A stretch of DNA of 64,000 bases, taken from Leifsonia soli. GTDB taxonomy: Bacteria; Actinomycetota; Actinomycetes; Actinomycetales; Microbacteriaceae. A program made the translations under genes and the position numbers. The DNA lies in assembly GCF_013408745.1 (NCBI RefSeq), contig NZ_JACCBJ010000001.1:62001-126000 (forward strand). The letters run 5' to 3'. The notes beneath the pieces were generated by a model that had not been told where the DNA came from, ran no database searches, and saw only the letters and a program-made list of their open reading frames with translations. Position 1 is the first letter of the stretch. The number at the start of each line of letters is the position of its first letter. This document shows, piece by piece, positions 43,101 through 51,457 of this stretch.

Positions 43101-43325
43101 ATGACACAGGACGAACCGATCATGCACGGAAGCACCGATGCGAGCGACGACGCCAAGGTCGCCGGCATCGTCGAGCAGGTCCGCGCGGACATGCAGCTGC
43201 GCAGCCAGGAGGACAGCGAGAAGACGCTGAAGCAGCGTCTCGACGAGTCCGGCATCCAGCTCCCGCCCGAGGAGGTCTCGCGGCTGGTGCAGGAGATCCA
43301 GAACGGTCCGTCGGTCGTCGACTGA
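43101..43325 (+). CDS. Small hydrophilic protein of unknown function
   Basis: A 74-residue protein with no recognised domain. Most of it is predicted helical and charged (VAGIVEQVRADMQLRSQEDSE, then LKQRLDESGIQLPPEEVSRLVQEI), and no membrane segment or signal is present. Evidence that it is real: its own promoter-like elements, a leaderless-type start, no competing frame and a third-position GC pattern like the neighbours. It is divergent from sdhC across the 22-bp palindrome. Confidence 0.55.
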   Translation: MTQDEPIMHGSTDASDDAKVAGIVEQVRADMQLRSQEDSEKTLKQRLDESGIQLPPEEVSRLVQEIQNGPSVVD

Positions 43326-43349
43326 CCGACCCGCAGGCAGGCCGCCGGG

Positions 43350-44489
43350 CTAGAGCACGTCCGTCGAGCCGGTGATCTTCAGCGCGTCCACGACGGCCTT
43401 CACCCGCTGCGCGTTCTCGCTGGTGGTCACCAGCAGCGCATCCGGCGTGTCCACGACGACGATGTCCTTGACGCCGATCAGGCTGATCACGCGATTGCTC
43501 TGGCTCACCACGATGCCGCTGGACGAGTCGGACAGCACCCGGGCGTTCTCGCCGAGGATGGCGAGGTCCGACTTGCGGCCTCCCGAGTTGAGCTTCGCGA
43601 GCGACGCGAAGTCGCCGACGTCGTCCCAGTCGAAGTAGCCGGGGATGACCGCCAGCCGTCCGGCCGCGGCCGCCGGCTCCGCGACGGTGTAGTCGATGGC
43701 GATCTTCTCGAGCGCCGGCCAGATCCGGTCGACCGCGGGCCCTCTCTTCGCAGGGTCGTCCCACGCCTCCGCGAGCTCCAGCAGTCCGGAGAGCAGCTTC
43801 GGCTTGTTGCGGCCGATCTCCTCGAGCAGCTTGTCGGCCCGGGAGATGAACATGCTCGCGTTCCACAGGTACGACCCGTTCGCGAGGTAGCCCTCCGCCG
43901 TCGCCAGGTCCGGCTTCTCCTTGAAGGAGTCGACGGCCAGCGCGCTCGGCGCTCCCGCGATCTCCAGGCGCTCGCCGTAGTGGATGTAGCCGAAGCCGAC
44001 CGCCGGCTCCGTCGGCTGGATGCCGATCGTCGTGATGTACCCGGCGCGCGCGGCGGCCGCCGCCTCCCGCACCGCCGACTGGAAGAGCGGGAGGTTGTTG
44101 ATGACGTGGTCCGCGGCGAACGATCCGATGATCACGCCGGGCTCGCGGTGCTCCAGGATGGCGGCGGCGAGACCGATCGCCGCGGTGGAGTCGCGCGGCT
44201 CCGACTCGAGCACCACGTTCGGGTCCGTGAGCGACGGCAGCTGCGACTCGACGGCGGCGCGGTGGGCGCGGCCGGTGACGACCATGATGCGCTGCTCGCC
44301 GGAGAGCGGGACCAGCCGGTCCCAGGTGTCGCGCAGCAGCGTCTGGCCCGATCCGGTCAGGTCGTGCAGGAACTTGGGGGCGTCTGCGCGCGACAGCGGC
44401 CACAGCCGCGAACCGATGCCGCCGGCCGGGATCACGCTGTAGAAGCGCTCGATGGGCGGGCCCTGCGTGATCCTGCGCTTCTGAGTCAT
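43350..44489 (-). CDS. manC: Mannose-1-phosphate guanylyltransferase
   Basis: Makes GDP-mannose from mannose-1-phosphate and GTP. The 379 residues begin with the nucleotidyltransferase motif YSVIPAGGIGSRLWPLSRADAPKFL and include the sugar-phosphate region GFGYIHYGE, FKEKPDLATAEGYL and WNASMF. There is no isomerase domain, so it is the single-function type. Start ATG 44487-44489 lies 6 nt from TATCCT (44496-44501), so probably leaderless. It is divergent from a glycosyltransferase that may use its product for lipoglycan or glycolipid synthesis. Confidence 0.9.
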   Translation of the reverse strand: MTQKRRITQGPPIERFYSVIPAGGIGSRLWPLSRADAPKFLHDLTGSGQTLLRDTWDRLVPLSGEQRIMVVTGRAHRAAVESQLPSLTDPNVVLESEPRDSTAAIGLAAAILEHREPGVIIGSFAADHVINNLPLFQSAVREAAAAARAGYITTIGIQPTEPAVGFGYIHYGERLEIAGAPSALAVDSFKEKPDLATAEGYLANGSYLWNASMFISRADKLLEEIGRNKPKLLSGLLELAEAWDDPAKRGPAVDRIWPALEKIAIDYTVAEPAAAAGRLAVIPGYFDWDDVGDFASLAKLNSGGRKSDLAILGENARVLSDSSSGIVVSQSNRVISLIGVKDIVVVDTPDALLVTTSENAQRVKAVVDALKITGSTDVL

Positions 44490-44495
44490 GCCGAA

Positions 44496-44501
44496 AGGAT
44501 A
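44496..44501 (-). promoter_or_regulatory. -10 element of manC
   Basis: TATCCT on the minus strand, 6 nt before the manC ATG; the divergent glycosyltransferase gene has TAACGT (44552-44557) in the mirror position, 6 nt before its own ATG at 44564. Confidence 0.4.
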
Positions 44502-44563
44502 GCGAGCGTCCCCGGACACCGGCTGTTCACGGCGACGACACCGGCGCCGCCTAACGTGCGGGT

Positions 44564-45697
44564 ATGCGGGTCGCAGTGGTCAGCGAGAGCTTCCTCCCCA
44601 CGGTCAACGGGGTCACGACGAGCGTGCTGCGGGTTCTCGACCATCTGGCGGAGGAAGGACACGAGGCGATCGTCATCTGCCCGGACGCGGGGGCGCCGGC
44701 GGAGTACGCCGGGTTCCGCATCCATCAGGTGCCTTCCGTCGCCTACCGGCAGTTCCCGGTGGGGCTGCCGAGCCCGCAGGTGCAGCGCATCCTCGCGGGG
44801 TTCGGTCCCGACGTTCTGCACGCGGCCTCCCCGTTCTTCCTGGGCGCGCAGGCGATCGCCGCGGCCAACCGGATGGGCGTCCCCTCCGTCGCGATCTACC
44901 AGACCGACGTGGCCGGGTTCGCCCGGAGGAACGGCCTCGGCGTCACCTCGGCCATCGCCTGGAAGTACGTCCGCTGGGTGCACGAGGGCGCCGACCTCAC
45001 CCTGGCTCCGTCGGCGGCGAGCGAGTACGACCTGCGCACGGCGGGCGTCTCGCGCATCGCCCGCTGGGGCCGCGGCGTCGATCTCGTGCGCTACCACCCC
45101 AATAAGAGGAGGACGTCTGCGGCGGTCGCGCTGCGGGAGCGTCTCTCGCCGGACGGCGAGACCGTCGTCGGCTACGTCGGCCGCATCGCGCCGGAGAAGC
45201 AGGTGGAGCGCCTGCGCGCCCTGCGCGGGATCGGAGGAGTGTCGCTCGCGATCGTCGGCGACGGCCCCTCGCGCGACGCCGTCGCCCGCGAGCTCCGCGG
45301 CATCCCGGTCACCTGGCTCGGCCGCCTCGGCGGCGAGGACCTCGCCGCCGCCTACGCCGCCTTCGACGTGTTCGCCCACACGGGTTCGGAGGAGACGTTC
45401 GGCCAGACCGTGCAGGAGGCCCACGCCTCCGGTCTCCCGGTCGTCGCTCCCCGGGCCGGCGGACCGATCGACCTGGTCGAGCACGGGGTGGACGGCCTGC
45501 TGTTCCGCCCGTCGGACGACCGGGCGCTGCGCGCCGCCGTCGCCATGCTCGTCCGCGACGGCGCCCTCCGGAGGCGCATGGGGGAGGCGGGCCGACGGGC
45601 CGTGCTCGGGCGCAGCTGGGACGTGGTGTGCGGCGAGCTGACGCGGCACTACGAGCGCGTCATCCTGGGCGCTGTGGCCGCGACGGCGGTCCGGTGA
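44564..45697 (+). CDS. GT4-family glycosyltransferase, MgtA/PimB-like mannosyltransferase
   Basis: A 377-residue GT-B glycosyltransferase. The N-terminal half has VVSESFLPTVNGVTTSVLRVLDHL, the acceptor-side signature of actinobacterial GDP-mannose-dependent alpha-mannosyltransferases; the C-terminal half has GYVGRIAPEKQVERLRAL and the nucleotide-sugar motif HTGSEETFGQTVQEAHASGLPVVAP with the EX7E glutamates. Divergent from manC, which supports GDP-mannose as donor (inference). Likely acts on membrane glycolipids at the cytoplasmic face. Start ATG 44564 appears leaderless. Confidence 0.83.
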   Translation: MRVAVVSESFLPTVNGVTTSVLRVLDHLAEEGHEAIVICPDAGAPAEYAGFRIHQVPSVAYRQFPVGLPSPQVQRILAGFGPDVLHAASPFFLGAQAIAAANRMGVPSVAIYQTDVAGFARRNGLGVTSAIAWKYVRWVHEGADLTLAPSAASEYDLRTAGVSRIARWGRGVDLVRYHPNKRRTSAAVALRERLSPDGETVVGYVGRIAPEKQVERLRALRGIGGVSLAIVGDGPSRDAVARELRGIPVTWLGRLGGEDLAAAYAAFDVFAHTGSEETFGQTVQEAHASGLPVVAPRAGGPIDLVEHGVDGLLFRPSDDRALRAAVAMLVRDGALRRRMGEAGRRAVLGRSWDVVCGELTRHYERVILGAVAATAVR

Positions 45698-46034
45698 CGG
45701 CGGAGCGCTCGATCTCCCGGTTGCCCCACCCGTCCGCCGAAACGGAGGTCGGCCGGCCGTCGGGGCCCGACTCTGTCCTCCGTTCCTCGCGACGCGCCGA
45801 GCAGTGCGTGCTGATCGCCTCCGTTCTCTCTCGGCCCGTCCCGCGCACGAAAGGGAGGCGTATCCGGCGCGAGATCGCCGGATCGGCGCGAAAGGGAGGT
45901 GGATGGCGTGCGCACAGGCACGGGCTTCCTCAGCATCCAGCCGCCGGAGGGTTTGCGAGCGTACAGTGAGGTGGCCCCTCGGGCCGTCCAGCTCTCGAGT
46001 CGACACGACGTCGTCCGGACCACGGAGGTGACTC
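45698..46034. other. 337-nt intergenic region before corA, no convincing gene
   Basis: No credible reading frame. It holds an 8-bp hairpin at 45862-45883 (ATCCGGCG-CGAGAT-CGCCGGAT), flanked by two direct repeats of CGAAAGGGAGG at 45848-45858 and 45889-45899 (period 41). TACAGT at 45962-45967 is a possible -10. It could be a structured corA leader. I do not see the consensus of the Mg2+ M-box. Confidence 0.5.
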
Positions 46035-47168
46035 ATGGCCAACCAGAATCGTCGCGGCATCCCGATGCCCTTCGTGACGCGCACCCGCCGGGTCGAGCCT
46101 CCCTCTCCGGCCGTCGCGACGTCGCCGGTCGAAGCGTCCGCCGGCCGGCGGAGCATGGTCGACAGTGCGATCTACGCCGACGGCGTCCGCGTCGCCTCCC
46201 CGACCTCCCTCGCCGAGACCTATGCGGCGCTCGACCGCACCCCGGGCGGTGTCGCCTGGATCGGCCTCTACCGGCCGAGCGAGCAGGAGCTGCTGTCGCT
46301 GTCGGAGGAGTTCAACCTCCACCCGCTGGCGATCGAGGACGCCATCGTCGCCCACCAGCGTCCAAAGCTCGAGCGGTACGACACGGTGCTCTTCGTCGTC
46401 CTCAAGGCGGCGAACTACCTGGACGTCCCGGAGGAGGTCGACTTCGGCGAGCTCCACCTCTTCGTCGGGCGCAACTTCGTCATCACGGTCCGCCACAGCG
46501 AGTCGCCGGACCTCTCGCACGTCCGCCAGAGGATGGAGAGCGAGCCGGAGCTGCTCGCGCTCGGACCGCAGGCGATCCTGTACGCCATCATCGACGCGGT
46601 GGTGGACGCGTACAGCCCGGTCGTCGCCGGTCTCGCCAACGACATCGACGAGATCGAGACCCAGGTGTTCGGCGGGGACGCCCTGGTCTCCCGCCGCATC
46701 TACGAGCTGTCGCGCGAGGTGATCGACTTCCAGCGGGCGACGCATCCGCTCTCGGCCGTGATGCTCGCGCTGGAACGCGGCTCGGTGAAGTACGGGGTGA
46801 CCCAGGAGCTCGAACGCCGCCTGCGCGACGTCGCCGACCACCTCACCCAGGTGAATGAGCGCGTCGACGGGTTCCGCTATCTGCTTCGCGACATCCTGAC
46901 GGTGAACTCGACGCTCGTCTCCGAACGGCAGAACGAGGAGATGACCCGGCTGGCGCACTCGAGCAACCGGCAGGGCGAAGAGGTCAAGAAGATCTCGTCG
47001 TGGGCGGCCATCCTGTTCGCGCCGTCGCTCATCGCCGGCATCTACGGCATGAACTTCACGCACATGCCGGAACTGGCGTGGCCGCTCGGGTACCCGCTCG
47101 CCCTCCTGGCGATGCTCGGGCTGAGCGGTCTGCTGTACTCCATCTTCAAGAGGCGCGGCTGGCTCTGA
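46035..47168 (+). CDS. corA: CorA-family magnesium/cobalt transporter
   Basis: A 377-residue CorA channel: a large N-terminal cytoplasmic funnel with IGLYRPSEQELLSL, a long helix, two C-terminal membrane helices and the selectivity motif YGMN (YGMNFTHMPEL) near residue 337 between them. It starts at ATG 46035 with GGAGGTG at 46024-46030. Transcribed alone, after a structured leader. Mg2+, Co2+ and Zn2+ specificities cannot be separated from sequence. Confidence 0.92.
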   Translation: MANQNRRGIPMPFVTRTRRVEPPSPAVATSPVEASAGRRSMVDSAIYADGVRVASPTSLAETYAALDRTPGGVAWIGLYRPSEQELLSLSEEFNLHPLAIEDAIVAHQRPKLERYDTVLFVVLKAANYLDVPEEVDFGELHLFVGRNFVITVRHSESPDLSHVRQRMESEPELLALGPQAILYAIIDAVVDAYSPVVAGLANDIDEIETQVFGGDALVSRRIYELSREVIDFQRATHPLSAVMLALERGSVKYGVTQELERRLRDVADHLTQVNERVDGFRYLLRDILTVNSTLVSERQNEEMTRLAHSSNRQGEEVKKISSWAAILFAPSLIAGIYGMNFTHMPELAWPLGYPLALLAMLGLSGLLYSIFKRRGWL

Positions 47169-47223
47169 ACCCCCTCCCCGAACGGGGGACGGGCTGCTCG
47201 AATGAGCACGTGCCAACCGCGTG

Positions 47224-47291
47224 AGCGTTTGTAACGCTTGCATGAAGAACCCGGATTTTCGAACGGAGTGGTTCGTCACATTCGGTAACGT
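47224..47291 (+). promoter_or_regulatory. Upstream region of the BMP lipoprotein gene with two inverted repeats
   Basis: AGCGTT-TGT-AACGCT (47224-47238) and CGAAC-GGAGTG-GTTCG (47260-47275) are both perfect in their arms, followed by a -10-like TAACGT (47286-47291). Both repeats are candidate operators for the nucleoside cluster; no -35 is evident. Confidence 0.45.
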
Positions 47292-47345
47292 GAACCGCAG
47301 AAGCCTGCGATTACCCGCGCGGCTACGCATCTTGGAGGAACAACC

Positions 47346-48428
47346 TTGACAATCACAGCCCGTAAGGCCGGCCTCGTCGGCCTGGCGGCGATCGGCGTCG
47401 TCTCGCTGCTCGCCGCGTGCTCGGCTGCCCCGTCGGACAGCTCGTCCGGTGGCGCCGCGAAGAGCGACTTCCTGCCCTGCATGGTCTCCGACTCCGGTGG
47501 ATTCGACGACCACTCGTTCAACCAGCTCGGCTACGAGGGCCTGCAGCAGGCCGCGAAGTCGCTCGACGTGAAGTACAAGCAGGCCGAGTCGAAGAGCGAG
47601 AACGACTTCGCTCCGAACATCCAGAGCATGGTCGACGCCAACTGCAACCTCGTCGTGACGGTCGGCTTCCTTCTCAAGGACGCGACGGAGAAGGCCGCGA
47701 AGGCGAACCCCGACGTCGACTTCGCGATCATCGACGACAACGAGATCCAGGCGAAGAACGTCAAGCCGATCATCTTCGACACCGCCCAGGCCGCGTTCCT
47801 GGCCGGATACGCCGCCGCCAGCTACTCGAAGACCGGCATCGTCGGCACCTTCGGCGGCATGCAGATCCCGACGGTCACCATCTTCATGGACGGCTTCGCC
47901 GACGGCGTGAAGTACTTCAACGAGCAGAAGGGCAAGTCGGTCAAGGTCGTCGGCTGGGATGTCGACAGCCAGAACGGTCTCTTCACCGGTGGCTTCGACG
48001 CCAACGAGACCGCGAAGAACACCGCGCAGGGCATCATCGACCAGAACGCCGATGTGATCATGCCGGTCGGCGGTCCGATCTACCAGTCGGCCGCTCAGGC
48101 GATCAAGGACTCCGGCAAGCCGATCGCGATGATCGGCGTCGACGCCGACGTCTACGAGTCCGACCCGACCGTGAAGGACCTGCTCCTCACCTCGGTCATG
48201 AAGGGCATGAAGCCGGCGACCAACGATGTCGTCACCCAGGCCGCCAAGGGCAAGTTCGACGCGACCCCGTACGTGGGAACGCTGAAGAACGACGGCGTCG
48301 GCATCGCCCCGTTCCACGACTTCGAGTCGAAGGTGGACTCGGGTCTGCAGGGTGAGCTCGACAAGATCAAGGCCGGCATCATCGACGGCTCGATCAAGGT
48401 CACCTCGCCCTCGTCGCCCAAGCAGTAA
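47346..48428 (+). CDS. BMP-family lipoprotein, nucleoside ABC transporter binding protein
   Basis: Periplasm-side (cell-surface) solute-binding lipoprotein of the BmpA/PnrA group that captures nucleosides. The 360 residues start with a lipoprotein signal whose lipobox LLAAC sets the acylated cysteine at C25, then VSDSGGFDDHSFNQ at the ligand site, IDDNEIQAKNVKPIIFDTAQAAFLAGYAAA, and VGWDVDSQNGLFTGGF. The start is TTG 47346, with GGAGGA at 47334-47339; no ATG is available before the signal. A strong stem-loop follows, which may keep its level above that of the downstream genes. Confidence 0.9.
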   Translation: MTITARKAGLVGLAAIGVVSLLAACSAAPSDSSSGGAAKSDFLPCMVSDSGGFDDHSFNQLGYEGLQQAAKSLDVKYKQAESKSENDFAPNIQSMVDANCNLVVTVGFLLKDATEKAAKANPDVDFAIIDDNEIQAKNVKPIIFDTAQAAFLAGYAAASYSKTGIVGTFGGMQIPTVTIFMDGFADGVKYFNEQKGKSVKVVGWDVDSQNGLFTGGFDANETAKNTAQGIIDQNADVIMPVGGPIYQSAAQAIKDSGKPIAMIGVDADVYESDPTVKDLLLTSVMKGMKPATNDVVTQAAKGKFDATPYVGTLKNDGVGIAPFHDFESKVDSGLQGELDKIKAGIIDGSIKVTSPSSPKQ

Positions 48429-48447
48429 CAGCGACGAGAAACGCTCG

Positions 48448-48479
48448 ACGGGGAGGTCAGCCACGGCTGGCCTCCCCGT
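48448..48479 (+). terminator. Intercistronic terminator/attenuator after the BMP gene
   Basis: A 14-bp stem (ACGGGGAGGTCAGC with GCTGGCCTCCCCGT, one T-G pair) around the loop CACG, 20 nt after the stop and followed by TTCCGTTCC. Probably partial, so that binding protein is made in excess over the ATPase and permeases. Confidence 0.6.
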
Positions 48480-48641
48480 TCCGTTCCATCCCTTGCCTTC
48501 CCTGCTCATCTGAGCACACACTGACATCTGCGCAGGAAGGTAGGGTGAGGATGCGCGACGAGGCCACCAGCCGTTCCGCGTGCCCCTCCTCACACAGGCT
48601 CTTCGCTCCGCCCGGGCGAGTAGAGAAGGAAACCCACCCGA

Positions 48642-50162
48642 ATGAAGCTCGAACTCCGCGGGATCACCAAACGGTTCGGTCCCCTGGTCGCGAACAACCA
48701 CATCGATCTCACGGTCGAACCCGGCGAGATCCACTGCCTGCTCGGCGAGAACGGCGCAGGCAAGTCCACCCTCATGAACGTGCTCTACGGGTTCTATCAG
48801 CCCGACGAGGGCGAGATCCTGTTGGACGACGTGGTCCAGCATTTTGCCGGTCCCGGCGACGCCATGAAGGCCGGCATCGGCATGGTGCACCAGCACTTCA
48901 TGCTCATCCCCGTCTTCACGGTCGCCGAGAACGTCATGCTCGGCCACGAGCAGACGAAGTTCGGCGGCCGCCTCGACCTCAACGCCGCGCGGGCCAAGGT
49001 CCGCGAGATCTCCGCCCGGTTCGGCTTCGACGTGGACCCCGACGCACTGGTCGAGGACCTCCCGGTCGGCGTCCAGCAGCGCGTCGAGATCATCAAGGCG
49101 CTGTCGCAGGACGCCAAGGTGCTCGTCTTCGACGAGCCGACGGCCGTGCTGACGCCCCAGGAGACCGATGAGCTCATGGCGATCATGCGCCAGCTCAAGG
49201 AGCAGGGCACCGCGATCGTCTTCATCACCCACAAGCTGCGCGAGGTGCGCGAGGTCGCCGACCGCATCACGGTCATCCGTCTCGGCACGGTGATCGGCGA
49301 GGCGCAGCCGACCGCGACCAACGTCGAGCTCGCGTCGATGATGGTGGGCCGGGCGGTGTCGCTCACCGTCGACAAGAAGCCCGCGACGCCCGGCGATCCT
49401 GCCCTGGTCGTGAAGGATCTCTCGGTGATCGACCCGCTCGGGCAGATCGTCGTGAACAATGTCAGCTTCGAGGTGGCCGCCGGAGAGATCCTCGCGATCG
49501 CCGGCGTGCAGGGCAACGGCCAGACGGAGCTGACGGAGGCGATCATCGGTCTCCAGCCGCGGGTGCAGGGTGAGATCGTGCTCGACGGGAAGCCGATCCA
49601 GGGCAACAGCGTCCGCAAAGTGCTCGACGAAGGAGTCGGGTTCGTGCCGGAGGACCGCAACGAGGACGGCCTGGTGGGGGAGTTCACCATCCAGGAGAAC
49701 CTCATGCTCGACCGTTCGACGGGCGAGCCGTTCGTCAAGGGCGGCAACATCCAGTTCTCGTACCTCAAGCAATTCGCCGAGGAGAAGGTGAGTGAGTTCG
49801 ACGTCCGCACCCAGTCCATCGACGAGAAGGTCGGCCGGCTCTCCGGCGGCAACGCGCAGAAGGTCGTGCTCGCACGCGAGCTCAGCCGCGACCTGCGGCT
49901 GTTCGTGGCGGCGCAGCCGACGCGCGGCCTCGACGTCGGTTCGATCGAGTTCGTGCACAAGCGCATCGTCGCGACCCGGGATGCCGGCGTCCCGGTGATC
50001 GTGGTGTCGACCGAGCTCGACGAGGTCGCCGCCCTCGCCGACCGCATCGCCGTGATGTACCGCGGCGGAATCGTAGGAATCGTGCCGGGCAACACGTCTC
50101 GCGACGTGCTCGGCCTCATGATGGCCGGCGAATCGCCGGAGCAGTCAGGAGCAGCAGCATGA
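48642..50162 (+). CDS. Nucleoside ABC transporter ATP-binding protein (two-domain)
   Basis: A 506-residue tandem ATPase of the sugar/nucleoside importer type (RbsA/NupO-like). Domain 1 has Walker A GENGAGKSTLMN, signature LPVGVQQRVEI and Walker B VLVFDEPTAVL. Domain 2 has the degenerate GVQGNGQTELTEA in place of Walker A and signature LSGGNAQKVVLAREL. This asymmetry is normal in the subfamily. ATG 48642 follows GAGAAGGAAAC. 213 nt after the BMP gene; the stop overlaps the next start (ATGA). Confidence 0.9.
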   Translation: MKLELRGITKRFGPLVANNHIDLTVEPGEIHCLLGENGAGKSTLMNVLYGFYQPDEGEILLDDVVQHFAGPGDAMKAGIGMVHQHFMLIPVFTVAENVMLGHEQTKFGGRLDLNAARAKVREISARFGFDVDPDALVEDLPVGVQQRVEIIKALSQDAKVLVFDEPTAVLTPQETDELMAIMRQLKEQGTAIVFITHKLREVREVADRITVIRLGTVIGEAQPTATNVELASMMVGRAVSLTVDKKPATPGDPALVVKDLSVIDPLGQIVVNNVSFEVAAGEILAIAGVQGNGQTELTEAIIGLQPRVQGEIVLDGKPIQGNSVRKVLDEGVGFVPEDRNEDGLVGEFTIQENLMLDRSTGEPFVKGGNIQFSYLKQFAEEKVSEFDVRTQSIDEKVGRLSGGNAQKVVLARELSRDLRLFVAAQPTRGLDVGSIEFVHKRIVATRDAGVPVIVVSTELDEVAALADRIAVMYRGGIVGIVPGNTSRDVLGLMMAGESPEQSGAAA

Positions 50163-51457
50163 CGGGGACCCCCACGCCCGGGCAGCCTGTGGCGCCGGCC
50201 CAGCCCGCGGAGCCGGGAAATCCGGCTCCCGCAGCCCAGGGCGATGAGCCGTCGCGCTGGAACCAGGCGGTCCGCGAGATCATGGGCGGCCCGGTGGTCA
50301 TCTCGATCCTCGCGGTCGTCCTCGCCCTGATCGTCGGCGCCATCCTCATCGCAGTGACCGACCCTGAGGTGCAGCGCGCCGCCGGGTACTTCTTCGCGCG
50401 GCCCGGCGACACGTTCTCCGCTATCTGGACGTCGGTCTCCGACGCGTACGTCTCGATGTTCCAGGGCGCGATCTACAACTTCCGCCGGCCGTCTTTCAGT
50501 GCGGGGATCCGTCCGCTGACCGAGACGCTCACCTTCGCGACCCCGCTGATCGTCAGCGGTCTCGGCGTCGCCCTGGCGTTCCGCGTCGGCCTGTTCAACA
50601 TCGGTGGTCAGGGACAGATCCTCATCGCCGCCGCCGCATCGGCGTGGGTCGGATTCTCGTTCGACCTCCCGCCCGTCGTGCACCTGGTGCTCGCCGTCGT
50701 CGCCGGCATCGCCGGCGGCGCGATCTGGGCCGGCATCGTCGGCCTGCTCAAGGCCAGGACCGGCGCCCACGAGGTGATCGTCACGATCATGCTCAACTAC
50801 ATCGCGTTCTATCTGATCTCCTACATGCTGCGCACGCAGGGGCTCCTGCAGGCGCCGGGGTCGAACAACCCGAAGGCGCCGGCGGTGCACCCCAACGCGG
50901 TCTTCCCGCCGCTGTTCGGCTCGCAGTACAACCTCACCTGGGCGTTCGTGCTGGTGATCGGCGCCACCGTGTTCGTCTGGTGGCTGATCAACCGGTCGAG
51001 CCTCGGCTTCCGCTTCCGAGCGGTGGGCGAGAACCCGAACGCGGCGCGGGTCGCCGGCATCAACGTGAAGAACGTCTACGTGTACGCGATGCTCATCGCC
51101 GGTGGTCTCATCGGCATCACGGGCGCCAGCCAGGCGCTCGGCGTGTTCCCCGCCGGCATCAGCTCCGGTGTGGATGCGGGCATCGGCTTCGACGCGATCA
51201 CCGTCGCCCTGCTCGGCCGGTCGCGCCCGTGGGGCGTGTTCGTCGCCGGTCTGCTGTTCGGAGCGCTCAAGGCCGGTGGCTACACCATCCAGGCGGCCAA
51301 TGACATCCCGATCGACATCGTGCTGATCCTGCAGTCCCTGATCGTCCTGTTCGTCGCCGCGCCGCCGCTGGTGCGCGCGATCTTCCGCCTGCCCACTCCG
51401 GGGAGCACTCCCCGGAGACAGCGTCCCATCGTCACGAAGGAGGTGGCGGCCAAGTGA
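50159..51457 (+). CDS. Nucleoside ABC transporter permease (first)
   Basis: A 432-residue permease of the BPD_transp_2 family (YufP/NupP-like) with about ten helices. The family motif FRVGLFNIGGQGQILIAAAAS and TGAHEVIVTIMLNYIAFYLISY are clear. An N-terminal Pro-rich cytoplasmic tail of about 40 residues is longer than in most relatives. Overlaps both neighbours (ATGA upstream, GTGA downstream), giving strict coupling within the importer. Confidence 0.88.
   Translation: MTGTPTPGQPVAPAQPAEPGNPAPAAQGDEPSRWNQAVREIMGGPVVISILAVVLALIVGAILIAVTDPEVQRAAGYFFARPGDTFSAIWTSVSDAYVSMFQGAIYNFRRPSFSAGIRPLTETLTFATPLIVSGLGVALAFRVGLFNIGGQGQILIAAAASAWVGFSFDLPPVVHLVLAVVAGIAGGAIWAGIVGLLKARTGAHEVIVTIMLNYIAFYLISYMLRTQGLLQAPGSNNPKAPAVHPNAVFPPLFGSQYNLTWAFVLVIGATVFVWWLINRSSLGFRFRAVGENPNAARVAGINVKNVYVYAMLIAGGLIGITGASQALGVFPAGISSGVDAGIGFDAITVALLGRSRPWGVFVAGLLFGALKAGGYTIQAANDIPIDIVLILQSLIVLFVAAPPLVRAIFRLPTPGSTPRRQRPIVTKEVAAK

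Noticed and set aside
45698..46034. Mg2+ riboswitch (M-box) before corA
   Set aside because: The conserved M-box core sequences are not found; only a simple hairpin and repeats are visible.
45899..46858. Plus-strand frame overlapping corA in another register
   Set aside because: Arg/Pro-rich shadow of corA without a domain; corA has a good ribosome site and the GMN motif.
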